From Vibrio splendidus (lineage in GTDB: Bacteria > Pseudomonadota > Gammaproteobacteria > Enterobacterales > Vibrionaceae), in contig NZ_MCUN01000018.1 in NCBI RefSeq assembly GCF_002873455.1, positions 62,001-126,000 of the forward strand: DNA of 64,000 nucleotides, written 5' to 3'. The notes under the pieces were generated by a model, which saw nothing but the letters and a program-made list of their open reading frames with translations, made no database searches and had not been told where the DNA came from. Within the stretch, counting starts at the first letter, position 1, and the number at the start of each line of letters is the position of its first letter. Positions 46,900 to 55,947 of the stretch are shown here, piece by piece. The position numbers and the translations under genes were made by a program.

Positions 46900-48153
46900 A
46901 TGAAGATTCTTCACACGTCCGATTGGCACTTTGGCCAAAACTTCTACAATAAAAGCCGTAAGAATGAACATGAACGGTTTTTACAATGGTTACTTGAGCA
47001 AGTCACAGAACACGACATCGACGCGATCATTGTTGCTGGCGATATTTTCGATACCAGCACACCGCCGAGTTACGCTCGTGAGATGTATAACAAGTTCGTG
47101 GTCGACTCGAACAAGATCGGCTGCCAATTGGTGTTGTTAGGTGGAAATCATGATTCGGTGTCTGTGCTTAAAGAGACACAACAGCTGCTCAAATACATGG
47201 GCGCAGACGTGATTCCTAATACCAATGAAGATCATGCGACTCAGGTTGTCGAACTAAAAGGCAAAAACGGCGATGTAGAAGCGCTGGTTTGTGCCATTCC
47301 TTTTATCCGCCCTCGCGATGTGTTGACCAGTCAGGCGGGTGTATCTGGCGTTGAGCGTCAGAAGCAACTCGGCGATGCGATCAAACAGCATTATCAAAGT
47401 GTTTATGATGCCGCTGTAGAAAAACGTGCGACGTTTGGAAACAGCGAACATATGCCGATTATCGCTACCGGACACTTAACGGCAATGGGTGTCCAACAAT
47501 CGGATTCGGTACGCGACATCTATGTCGGTAACCTTGATGGTTTCGCCGCTGATGGCTTCCCAGACGCAGACTATATTGCACTGGGTCATATCCACCGCCC
47601 ACAAGTGGTGGCAAAGCGTGAATACATTCGTTATTCAGGCTCTCCAATCCCACTAAGCTTTGATGAACTTAAGTCTCAGAAACAAGTGTGTGTGGTTGAG
47701 TTTGTTGAAGGTGAGCGCACCATTTCTCAATTGCCTGTTCCTACATTCCAACCCCTAGCTGAAATCAAAGGCGACTTGAGCGAGATCGAATCTCAGCTGA
47801 ACCAATACATAGGTTTAGATAGCGACCAAAGCGTATGGTTATCGATAGAAGTGCAAGCGCAAGATTACTTGTCTGATCTACAAGAACGCATGCGCGTACT
47901 AACCGAAGGTTTGAATGTGGAAGTACTTCAACTGCGCCGAGCAAGAGAGCGTCGCAATCAAGCATTAGAGCAAGAGTCAGCAGAAACCTTATCTGAACTG
48001 AGCCCGATGGACGTTTTTAGCAAGCGTATTGCCTTAGAAGAGTTTGAAACCGATTCTGAAAAAGCACGTTTAGAGCGAATGACGGTGAAGTTTAAACAAG
48101 TGATGGTTGAAGTGTCTGAGAGCGCTCAAGCGCCAAATAAAGTAGAAGAGTAA
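46900..48153 (+). CDS. sbcD: SbcD nuclease subunit
   Basis: The Mre11-like subunit of the SbcCD complex, which cuts hairpins and protein-blocked DNA ends. The 417-residue product has all phosphoesterase motifs: SDWHFGQ, AGDIFDT, GGNHDS, GHLTAMG and LGHIHRPQ, giving the two-metal site. A C-terminal capping region follows. sbcC starts 5 bp after its stop, so the pair is one operon. Confidence 0.97.
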   Translation: MKILHTSDWHFGQNFYNKSRKNEHERFLQWLLEQVTEHDIDAIIVAGDIFDTSTPPSYAREMYNKFVVDSNKIGCQLVLLGGNHDSVSVLKETQQLLKYMGADVIPNTNEDHATQVVELKGKNGDVEALVCAIPFIRPRDVLTSQAGVSGVERQKQLGDAIKQHYQSVYDAAVEKRATFGNSEHMPIIATGHLTAMGVQQSDSVRDIYVGNLDGFAADGFPDADYIALGHIHRPQVVAKREYIRYSGSPIPLSFDELKSQKQVCVVEFVEGERTISQLPVPTFQPLAEIKGDLSEIESQLNQYIGLDSDQSVWLSIEVQAQDYLSDLQERMRVLTEGLNVEVLQLRRARERRNQALEQESAETLSELSPMDVFSKRIALEEFETDSEKARLERMTVKFKQVMVEVSESAQAPNKVEE

Positions 48154-48158
48154 CCAGT

Positions 48159-51100
48159 ATGAAGATTTTAAGCCTAGAATTTGAAAACCTGAACTCTTTG
48201 AAAGGGCGTTGGAAGCTCGATTTTACCCAATCACCGTTTGCAGAAAATGGTCTGTTTGCGATTACTGGCCCAACAGGGGCGGGTAAAACCACCATTCTTG
48301 ATGCGATTTGTTTGGCATTGTTCCACCGCACGCCACGTTTGAAGAGTATCGCCAAAGGCAGCAACGAATTAATGACGCGTGGCACGGGTGAGTGTTTCGC
48401 TGAGCTGGAATTTGAAGTGCAGGGTAAAACGTACCGCTCTAACTTCCATCAAAAGCGAGCGCGCGGAAAGCACGATGGCGCATTACAAACGCCAACGTGT
48501 GAATTTGCGGATGCGGACACCGATAAAGTCTTAGAAACCATGCTGACCAAGAAAACCAAGTTGGTGGAGCAGATAACAGGTCTCGATTTTTCACGCTTCA
48601 CTAAATCCATCATGTTGTCTCAAGGTGAGTTTGCAGCGTTCCTAAATGCCAATGCAAATGACCGTGCAGAACTATTAGAAGAACTAACGGGCACTGAAGT
48701 CTATAGCCTGATTTCCGAGCGCATCTACGATCATTTCAAGTCGAGTGAAGGGTCACTCAATCACCTGAAAGCAAAAGCTGAGGGTGTGAGTTTGCTGTCT
48801 GAAGAGCAAATCCAAGAGTTAACCGCAGAGCGTGAAACGCTAGAAGCCGAGCAGAAGCGTTTAGCCGAGCAATTAAAAGAGTGGCAAGCGCATCTCAGCT
48901 GGTGGAAATACGTGACTAAAGCTGAGCAAACTATCGAGGCCAGTGAGCACGATCTTAAAACAGCCCAAGATGAACTAGACCGTAATCAACCATCACTAGA
49001 GCGTTTGGCATACAGTGAACCGGCTGAAAAGCTGCGCCCAATGCACAAAGATTTAAAGCGTTGCGAACAAGAGGTGAACACCACTCAAGCTCACTTAGAT
49101 AACAGCACCAAGTTACTTGCGGTTCGTGATGTAGAGAAGCAAGACGCGCAAACTAAATTGACTCAAAGCAGTGCGATTGTCGAACAGGTTAAAACCGAGC
49201 AACAAGATCAAGAAAAGATCATCGACCTCGTGCGTCCGCTGGATAACCAAATTGCCGTACTCAAAGATAAGCAAACTGCGACCGTTAATGCTGCTAATAC
49301 GCTAAACGAGCAACACACGCAGCAACGCAATCAACAGGTCGTGTTAGTCCAAAAAATAGATGCACTAAAGCAACAAGAACAACTCAGCACTGAGTACCTA
49401 AATAAGCATCAAGCTGACCAGCATTTGGAAAAATACCTAGGTCAATGGCAAGCCAAAGTTGAGCAAGTTCGTACCCTAGAGCGTCAACATGCAGAACAAC
49501 TGAAATCAGCAAAGCAGGCTTTGTCTGCGGTTGATACTCAGCAAACGATCATCAAAACCTCACAACAAGCTAAGGCATCGCAAGACAAAGCACTAGCTGA
49601 ATTGGTCGTGTTAGAGAGTAGTGCAAAGCAACAGTGGGAAGCATTGCAAGGTAACACCAGCGAGCAAGTGTTGAATTCGCAAAAAGATCTGTTGGAGTAT
49701 TGGAATCGCAATACGCACTCATTACTTGAGATCAATCGTGGTTTCCTAAATGCCCAGCAACAGCTGCATGCAAAAACACAGGCACATCAAACCAACACCC
49801 AATTGGTCGACAAGCTTTCGAAAGAACGTGAAGTGTTAGTCGAGCGATATAAAGAGAAAGAGACGTCTCTTGAACGATTAACGCGACTGATTGATCAAGA
49901 AGGTGAATTGGCGAAATACCGTGCGGCTCTGGAATCTGGATCTGAGTGCCCACTGTGTGGTTCAACAGACCATTCGATTGAGCAGTCGCAAGATATTGCA
50001 AATTTGGTTGCTCAAAAAGAAACGGAAAACCTAGAGTTAACGGCCATCAAAAAAGAAGGCCAAGAGCATCGTCAGCAGTTAGATTCTCTTGCCCCTATGA
50101 TTGCGGCGCTTAACGATGACATTCAGCGAGCGCAAGCGGATATTCAACAAGCTCAACTGAATTGGCAAGGCGTTGTCGGCAAGCTTCAACAGAGCTTATC
50201 GGATTTTGTTGGCACGGCTCCTGAACTGGCGCTGCTAACGATTAACGATTTAGGTAATGAAGCTATAGTCGTGACCTTTGCTCAGCAGTGTGAACTTCAA
50301 CTAAGTCAGAGCTCACAGCAACTCAAGGTGTTGGCTGATGCGAAAGCGCTCTATGCTGAAGCTGAGAAACAATGCTTGTCTGCAAGTGTTATGGCTGACA
50401 AGGCGCAGTCTAATCTCGAGTTGGCCGAGCAACGCTTAGCGGATCTGAATAAGCAAAATCACAGCACGAACGAACAAGCGGCTCAGATAGCTCTAGCAAA
50501 AGAACAGCAATGGAACGCTCTGAAAGAGAGCATTGTTCAAACGGCTATTGAAGCGCCTGAACTTGAACATATTGATGATTGGTTTACTGCGAAATCACAA
50601 GCATCAAGCACATGGCAGCAAACTAAACAGCAACAGGCCGATATTGAGAAGCAGCTAATCACTCAAAATGCCGAATTGAAAACCCTAGATGACAAGCTAA
50701 GTGGCGCAGAGAAAGAACTCACGGCACTCACGCAACAGAGTGAATCTCTGGTATTAGAACTGACACGTATTAGTGCTGAAAGAACAGAGTTGTTTGGTGA
50801 CAAAGACATTCAAGCCACCAGCAATGCGATGAAGCAAAAAGTCACTGAAGCGTTAAATGCATTTGATGCCGCGCAGTTGCTGCTTAACCGCTGCGAGCTG
50901 GAACATCGAACCGAGCAAACCAAACACACTGGTTTCTCGGACGAGTTGGCCAGTAAGCAATCGAGCTACACACAAGCGTCGAATGCTTGGTCAGAAGCGC
51001 TTAAAACGAGCCCATTCGAAGGTGAGGCTGATTTTGAAGCAGCATTGTTGGATGAAGAGGTTAGAACTCAACTTCAAAGCCTGAAGAAGTCTTTAGACGA

Positions 51101-51875
51101 AGCGATTGTCAGTGCACAAGCTAGGTTGAACACCGCCAAAACGACGCAAGTGGAGCTACAAAACCACGAAAATGCTAAAGCATGGCAAGAGCAAGATCAG
51201 CAGCAAGTTGAAGACGCGACAACCGAGTGCCAAAACGCACAACAAAGCCATGCGACAAAGATCGGCGCGATTTCGGCTAACCTTCAAACGGATAGCCAGA
51301 ACCGAAGTAATCAGCAAGATCTGTTCAAGCAAATAGACGAGCAACAAGTCGAGTTTGATGATATCTCACGTTTGAACTCGCTTATCGGTTCCAAGAACGG
51401 CGACAAATTCCGTAAGTTTGCTCAAGGTCTAACACTGGAAAACTTGGTGTACTTGGCGAACAAGCAGCTTCAGCGTTTACATGGTCGTTACGAGTTAAAA
51501 CGTAAAGCCGATGACGGGTTGGAACTGCAAGTGTTAGATACGTGGCAGGGCGATGTAATGCGAGATACAAAGACCTTGTCAGGCGGTGAAAGCTTCTTGG
51601 TAAGTTTGGCGTTGGCGCTCGCGCTATCTGATCTTGTGAGCTACAAAACCAGTATTGATTCTTTGTTCTTAGATGAAGGCTTTGGCACGCTGGATAGTGA
51701 CACATTAGACATAGCCCTAAACGCGCTGGATAACCTGAATGCGTCTGGCAAGATGATCGGCGTAATCAGCCATGTCGAAGCTTTGAAAGAGCGTGTTCCA
51801 GTTCAGCTTAAAGTGACAAAACACTCGGGTCTTGGTGTGAGTGAGATGGAGAAGCAGTACAAAGTTGTTGTTTAA
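48159..51875 (+). CDS. sbcC: SbcC ATPase subunit
   Basis: The Rad50-like ATPase of SbcCD. The 1238 residues show Walker A GPTGAGKTTILDA near residue 38, two long glutamine-rich coiled-coil arms, a zinc hook with CPLC at residues 597-600, then the signature LSGGESFLVSLALALALSD and Walker B SLFLDEGFGTLD at the C-terminus. Length and layout fit gammaproteobacterial SbcC, and no lesion was seen. It ends without an obvious strong terminator before the repeat-rich spacer. Confidence 0.97.
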   Translation: MKILSLEFENLNSLKGRWKLDFTQSPFAENGLFAITGPTGAGKTTILDAICLALFHRTPRLKSIAKGSNELMTRGTGECFAELEFEVQGKTYRSNFHQKRARGKHDGALQTPTCEFADADTDKVLETMLTKKTKLVEQITGLDFSRFTKSIMLSQGEFAAFLNANANDRAELLEELTGTEVYSLISERIYDHFKSSEGSLNHLKAKAEGVSLLSEEQIQELTAERETLEAEQKRLAEQLKEWQAHLSWWKYVTKAEQTIEASEHDLKTAQDELDRNQPSLERLAYSEPAEKLRPMHKDLKRCEQEVNTTQAHLDNSTKLLAVRDVEKQDAQTKLTQSSAIVEQVKTEQQDQEKIIDLVRPLDNQIAVLKDKQTATVNAANTLNEQHTQQRNQQVVLVQKIDALKQQEQLSTEYLNKHQADQHLEKYLGQWQAKVEQVRTLERQHAEQLKSAKQALSAVDTQQTIIKTSQQAKASQDKALAELVVLESSAKQQWEALQGNTSEQVLNSQKDLLEYWNRNTHSLLEINRGFLNAQQQLHAKTQAHQTNTQLVDKLSKEREVLVERYKEKETSLERLTRLIDQEGELAKYRAALESGSECPLCGSTDHSIEQSQDIANLVAQKETENLELTAIKKEGQEHRQQLDSLAPMIAALNDDIQRAQADIQQAQLNWQGVVGKLQQSLSDFVGTAPELALLTINDLGNEAIVVTFAQQCELQLSQSSQQLKVLADAKALYAEAEKQCLSASVMADKAQSNLELAEQRLADLNKQNHSTNEQAAQIALAKEQQWNALKESIVQTAIEAPELEHIDDWFTAKSQASSTWQQTKQQQADIEKQLITQNAELKTLDDKLSGAEKELTALTQQSESLVLELTRISAERTELFGDKDIQATSNAMKQKVTEALNAFDAAQLLLNRCELEHRTEQTKHTGFSDELASKQSSYTQASNAWSEALKTSPFEGEADFEAALLDEEVRTQLQSLKKSLDEAIVSAQARLNTAKTTQVELQNHENAKAWQEQDQQQVEDATTECQNAQQSHATKIGAISANLQTDSQNRSNQQDLFKQIDEQQVEFDDISRLNSLIGSKNGDKFRKFAQGLTLENLVYLANKQLQRLHGRYELKRKADDGLELQVLDTWQGDVMRDTKTLSGGESFLVSLALALALSDLVSYKTSIDSLFLDEGFGTLDSDTLDIALNALDNLNASGKMIGVISHVEALKERVPVQLKVTKHSGLGVSEMEKQYKVVV

Positions 51876-51929
51876 CTGGATTAAGCGGACTTAGTTGAAT
51901 TTGAGCAGAGTCAGTGCAGGTAAAGCCGA

Positions 51930-52058
51930 ATCCGTTTGGATAAAGCAGATCCCCGACTCAGTCGCTCCTCATTCTCGAGGATGACGGAGTTGGGGGGTGT
52001 TAGCAATCACACCGCCGTCATTCCCTAAAGCGAGGGACGAACGTAATAGGGAATCTCT
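51930..52058. repeat. Composite intergenic repeat including copy C
   Basis: A first element (about 51946-51995) holds GACTCAGTCGCTCCTCATTC and CGAGGATGACGGAGT, with internal inverted pieces. A second (52016-52057) is dispersed repeat copy C, reversed relative to copy A, with ends CGTCATTCCCTAAA...TAGGGAATCTC. The spacer lies between sbcC and the DUF2256 gene. Confidence 0.7.
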
Positions 52059-52097
52059 AATCAACGTAGGAACTAAATTCATCGAAAGGGATCTGCC

Positions 52098-52232
52098 ATG
52101 CACAAGAAACCACATCTACCAACTAAGATATGCCCAGCCTGCCAAAAACCATTCGTATGGCGCAAGAAGTGGGAGCGCTGTTGGGAAAATGTCATTTACT
52201 GTTCAGAGCGCTGTCGTCGTAACAAATCCTAA
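52098..52232 (+). CDS. DUF2256 micro-protein with four-cysteine zinc-finger-like motif
   Basis: A 44-residue protein starting [19 protein letters not shown], with Cys12, Cys15, Cys35 and Cys39 placed to bind a metal (CxxC...CxxxC) and a basic WRKKWERCW stretch. This is the DUF2256 pattern, of unknown function; such genes are often found near cryptochrome/photolyase genes. Here the photolyase operon begins 1.4 kb downstream on the other strand, across the RIO kinase gene. GAAAGGGAT precedes the ATG. The gene is short enough to be missed by automatic calls. Confidence 0.82.
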   Translation: MHKKPHLPTKICPACQKPFVWRKKWERCWENVIYCSERCRRNKS

Positions 52233-52457
52233 TTTAGGTCGATAGGATCAAACCAGTGACACCTTAATCGACAGACCTAAAACCCTGCGTATATTCAAAC
52301 GCGACTGTTAATCCATTCAAACGAAACCAACACCAAACTGCTGTTAAAAAAAACAATCACCTCATTTCTTAATGGTTTTAAGAACCAATTGATAATCACT
52401 TCTTCATTTCTTAAGTTAATATTTCTATCTGTAAGATAACTGCTGTATAAAGGCGGC

Positions 52458-53345
52458 ATGAAGATACCAAAAAGAATACAGCCTTTAGTTGACGATGGTT
52501 TAGTCGACGAGGTGACAAGCCAACTTATGAGTGGCAAAGAAGCGTCAGTGTACATAGTACGCTGCGGCGATACGATCCGTTGTGCCAAGGTATATAAGGA
52601 AATAAGCCAACGCAGCTTTAAAAAAGCAACGGCATATCGTGAAGGCCGAAAAGTACGTAATAGCCGCCGTGCTAGAGCGATGGAAAAAGGCTCTGGTTTT
52701 GGTCGAGAACAACAAGAGAAAGTGTGGCAAAGCGCTGAAGTTGATGCCTTGTATAAATTGGCGGAGGCAGGCGTTCGTGTGCCCATTCCTTATGGTTGTT
52801 TCGATGGTGTGCTGCTTATGGAGCTAGTCACTGATGATGACGGTTATGTCGCACCAAGATTAAACGATGTCGTGATGCCTGCAGAACAAGCGATTGAAGA
52901 TCACCAAGTGATGATGACTTACGTGGTCAAAATGCTGTGTGTTGGTTTGATTCATGGCGACTTGTCTGAGTTCAACGTGCTTGTTGATGAGTATGGTCCG
53001 GTTATCATCGATTTACCGCAAGCGGTTGATGCTTCTGCCAATAATAATGCCGAGTGGATGCTGACTCGTGACGTTAATAATATCCGTGACTATTACGCTC
53101 AGTTCGCGCCAGAGTTAGCCCAAACAGAGTACGCTAAGGAAATGTGGGCACTGTACGAAAAAGGTGACTTGAAACCAGACACCAAGCTAACCGGTGAGTT
53201 TACTGAAACCGATGAGCTAGCGGATATCGAAGCTATAATGCAAGAGATAGATGCGGCAAGAGTTGAAGAACAACACCGCCGCGAACGTGTTAAAGAAGAA
53301 AAAGAAGGTGTCGACGACAGCAAATTTAATTGGTCTGAGTCTTAA
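52458..53345 (+). CDS. RIO-type serine/threonine protein kinase
   Basis: A 295-residue atypical kinase. It has a nucleotide loop around SGKEASVYIVRC, a lysine in CAKVYK, the catalytic loop HGDLSEFN with Asp168, and the metal-binding Asp185 in IIDLPQAVD, where eukaryotic and archaeal RIO kinases usually have DFPQ. An acidic and basic charged tail (about 245-295) follows. In archaea and eukaryotes RIO kinases mature ribosomes; the role in bacteria is not established. It is monocistronic with its own terminator. Confidence 0.88.
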   Translation: MKIPKRIQPLVDDGLVDEVTSQLMSGKEASVYIVRCGDTIRCAKVYKEISQRSFKKATAYREGRKVRNSRRARAMEKGSGFGREQQEKVWQSAEVDALYKLAEAGVRVPIPYGCFDGVLLMELVTDDDGYVAPRLNDVVMPAEQAIEDHQVMMTYVVKMLCVGLIHGDLSEFNVLVDEYGPVIIDLPQAVDASANNNAEWMLTRDVNNIRDYYAQFAPELAQTEYAKEMWALYEKGDLKPDTKLTGEFTETDELADIEAIMQEIDAARVEEQHRRERVKEEKEGVDDSKFNWSES

Positions 53346-53436
53346 TAAGGATCCATTTCAATCAAAGCTGAAGCTGATCTATGTCTCTTTTGATAAGACA
53401 GCGTTACTTGTAAAGAACAGCCTTTTTCAGATAACT

Positions 53437-53469
53437 AAACCCAATAGAGCCACACTCTGTTGGGTTTTC
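53437..53469 (+). terminator. Rho-independent terminator after the RIO kinase gene
   Basis: AAACCCAATAGAG and CTCTGTTGGGTTTT pair across a CCACA loop, about 95 bp after the stop. Confidence 0.8.
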
Positions 53470-53647
53470 TACTTTTAGACCAATCCATGTAAGTCAGTGG
53501 TCAAAAATAGCTCAGAATAAAGTTGAGAATGAGGCAGCACTTTTCGATAAACAAGATTCTACAATCAAAAATTCTAACGAAGTTGTCGATGTTTTTGACA
53601 AGCAGGGATGAGGGATTAGCCACTATTTAATACTCTTGGCTTTCTTA

Positions 53648-54388
53648 CTACCAAGTCAATTGCTCACCATCATAAGCGTAAAATTTGCCACTGTTTTCTG
53701 GTGTGGTGGTCCGAATGATGTCGACCAATTGATGGGCGACATAACTAGACTCAAACAACTTTCCATCTGGGACATTAGTCTGAAAAGGTTTCGATAGAGC
53801 TGTGTCTGTTGTGCCGGGATGTAGTGCTAACACAGTGCCTTTTTTCAGTGTTCGTTGCCATTCAATCGACATGGTTTTGATGAACATGTTCAGTGCTGCT
53901 TTCGATGAGCGATAACTATACCAACCACCTAATCTGTTGTCTGAAATACTGCCAACTTTAGCTGACACTACAGCAAACTTCGGGTTGTCGCTGGATTTCA
54001 GAACCGGAGTGAAATGCTTCGCTAACAACAAGCTGGGTAGGGTATTTACTGAGATGTTTTTCAGGAAAAAATCAGGGTCGATAGAAGACAAGTTTTTCTC
54101 AGGGCCAACGTCGGGTGTGTGAAGCATCCCTACACAGTTTATCAACCAGTCCAAGTTTTTAAACTGCGTGCTGAGCTGCTCAATTTCAGCTTCGTTGGTG
54201 GCGTCGACTTTGTGCCAGTTCAAGCGTCTATTCTCTAAGTCAGGCAGCTGAGAGTGGTAAGTCGCGTCTACATGCACATCAAGAAAATCAAACCGAGATA
54301 GCTCAGATAATAGATGTTTAATCACAGCGAAACCGATACCGCCACTTCCACCAACAACCAATATGTGTAATCTGAGTTGCTCAACCAT
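53648..54388 (-). CDS. Short-chain dehydrogenase/reductase at the end of the photolyase operon
   Basis: A 246-residue NAD(P)-dependent oxidoreductase. The Rossmann motif is VGGSGGIGFAV, NCVGML replaces the usual NNAG, and the catalytic YxxxK is in SYRSSKAALNMF with an upstream Ser in VSAKVGS. The substrate is unknown. Its ATG shares one base with the photolyase stop (TAATG), so it is translated with it. SDR genes are commonly linked to photolyase genes in marine bacteria, but their job there is unsettled. Confidence 0.85.
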   Translation of the reverse strand: MVEQLRLHILVVGGSGGIGFAVIKHLLSELSRFDFLDVHVDATYHSQLPDLENRRLNWHKVDATNEAEIEQLSTQFKNLDWLINCVGMLHTPDVGPEKNLSSIDPDFFLKNISVNTLPSLLLAKHFTPVLKSSDNPKFAVVSAKVGSISDNRLGGWYSYRSSKAALNMFIKTMSIEWQRTLKKGTVLALHPGTTDTALSKPFQTNVPDGKLFESSYVAHQLVDIIRTTTPENSGKFYAYDGEQLTW

Positions 54389-55947
54389 TATAAATTCTCC
54401 AAGTTTGTCATTCGTTGTTCAGCGGTATCGAGTATCGCTTGTTGGTCTTGCTCGTCCATGTTGTCCCAAGAGCGATAAAGCATTCCCATTCGAGGGTTGC
54501 GATTTAAGGCCTCGCGATGTTTATTCATGAAGCGCCAGTACAAGCTGTTGAATGGACAAGAACTCTCGCCACTGCGCTCTTTAATTTGGTAATGACAGCC
54601 TTTGCAGTAATCACTCATGCGATTAATGTAAGAACCGCTGGCAGAGTATGGTTTGGTTCCGACGATCCCGCCATCAGCAAAAAGTGCCATACCTCGCGTA
54701 TTCGGCATTTCGACCCACTCAATCGCATCAACATAAATACCAAGGTACCAATTGTCGACTTGGTCAGGGTCTATTCCTGTTATTAAACAGAAGTTACCGG
54801 TGATCATTAGCCTTTGGATGTGGTGTGCGTATGCAAACTCAAGAGATTGGTCAATCGCATGCTTCATGCAGTTCATCTTGGTTTTGCCATCCCAGAAATA
54901 TTGGGGTAATTGGCGATCTGCTGAATAATGGTTTTTGTTGGCGTAAGCAGGCATATTCGCCCAATAGACACCGCGAATATACTCGCGCCAACCAAGTATC
55001 TGACGCACGAATCCTTCGACCTGTGATATATCGATGCTTGGCTTATCTTTAGAGCTAGATGCTTGATAAGCCGAGAGTGCAGCATCAATGACTTCACGAG
55101 GGCTCAGTAGTTTACTGTTTAATGAAAAGGAGAGGCGACAGTGGTACAAGCTCCATTTCGAATCGTGCTCTGTGGTCATCGCATCTTGAAACTGTCCAAA
55201 TAACGGCAAACAAACCTGGCAGAAGTGGGCCAAAAGCGACAGACTCTGTGCACGATTTACTGGCCATAACAATTGGTCGCTAACTTTGCCTATGGTTTGG
55301 ACTTGGTGACGTTCGATACGGTTTAAAATGTCCGATATGTCGTTGGTAAACATTAGAGGCTGAGGTAGGTTTTCGATGTCTTGTTTCTTGAGTCTCTTTC
55401 TATTGTTCGCGTCGTAATTCCACTTACCACCGACTGGTTTATCTTCTTCCAAAAGAATGTTGAAACGTTTTCTCATGCGACGATAAAAGTGTTCCATCAT
55501 GATGTGTTTGCCTTTCGGAAACTGTTGTTCTATCTCTTCGAATGGAAAGAGAAAGTGTTCCGTATCACAACAACCTTTAGTCGCATTAGTGAGTTTGAGT
55601 TTGTTCAGCTGCTCTAACAGACGGTATTCATCTGGCCTTTGATATTCAAACTTCTCGGCGCCGAACTCATGTACATAATGCTTTAAAAGAGCATCGAGGT
55701 TTTCAAATTGAGTCGTGTCATCGAGAGTGAGGTGGAGCATCTGATGGCCTTGTTGTTTCAATTCTTCAGCGAAGTAACCCATCGCAGAAAAAAACGCCGC
55801 CACTTTCTGGATGTGAGATGCAACGTAATCGGTTTCTTGTTTGAGCTCTGCGATGATATAGATAACGTCATCGTTAATCTGTTGAAACCATGAATGCTCG
55901 ATGTTTAACTGGTCACCTAATACAAGTCGTACTGTTTTAAAGTTCAT
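54388..55947 (-). CDS. Iron-sulphur bacterial cryptochrome/photolyase (FeS-BCP, PhrB type)
   Basis: A 519-residue flavoprotein of the PhrB/FeS-BCP group, whose studied members repair (6-4) photoproducts. It begins VRLVLGDQLN, typical of this group instead of the usual photolyase opening. The four cluster cysteines are visible: one in KMNCMKHAI, two in DYCKGCHY and one in SSCPFNSLYW. The flavin-binding region IQRLMITGNF and WYLGIYVDAIEWVEMPNTRGM are conserved. The ATG at 55947 overlaps the stop of the upstream cryptochrome gene (ATGA); an open extension to 55998 lies inside that gene. Confidence 0.92.
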   Translation of the reverse strand: MNFKTVRLVLGDQLNIEHSWFQQINDDVIYIIAELKQETDYVASHIQKVAAFFSAMGYFAEELKQQGHQMLHLTLDDTTQFENLDALLKHYVHEFGAEKFEYQRPDEYRLLEQLNKLKLTNATKGCCDTEHFLFPFEEIEQQFPKGKHIMMEHFYRRMRKRFNILLEEDKPVGGKWNYDANNRKRLKKQDIENLPQPLMFTNDISDILNRIERHQVQTIGKVSDQLLWPVNRAQSLSLLAHFCQVCLPLFGQFQDAMTTEHDSKWSLYHCRLSFSLNSKLLSPREVIDAALSAYQASSSKDKPSIDISQVEGFVRQILGWREYIRGVYWANMPAYANKNHYSADRQLPQYFWDGKTKMNCMKHAIDQSLEFAYAHHIQRLMITGNFCLITGIDPDQVDNWYLGIYVDAIEWVEMPNTRGMALFADGGIVGTKPYSASGSYINRMSDYCKGCHYQIKERSGESSCPFNSLYWRFMNKHREALNRNPRMGMLYRSWDNMDEQDQQAILDTAEQRMTNLENL

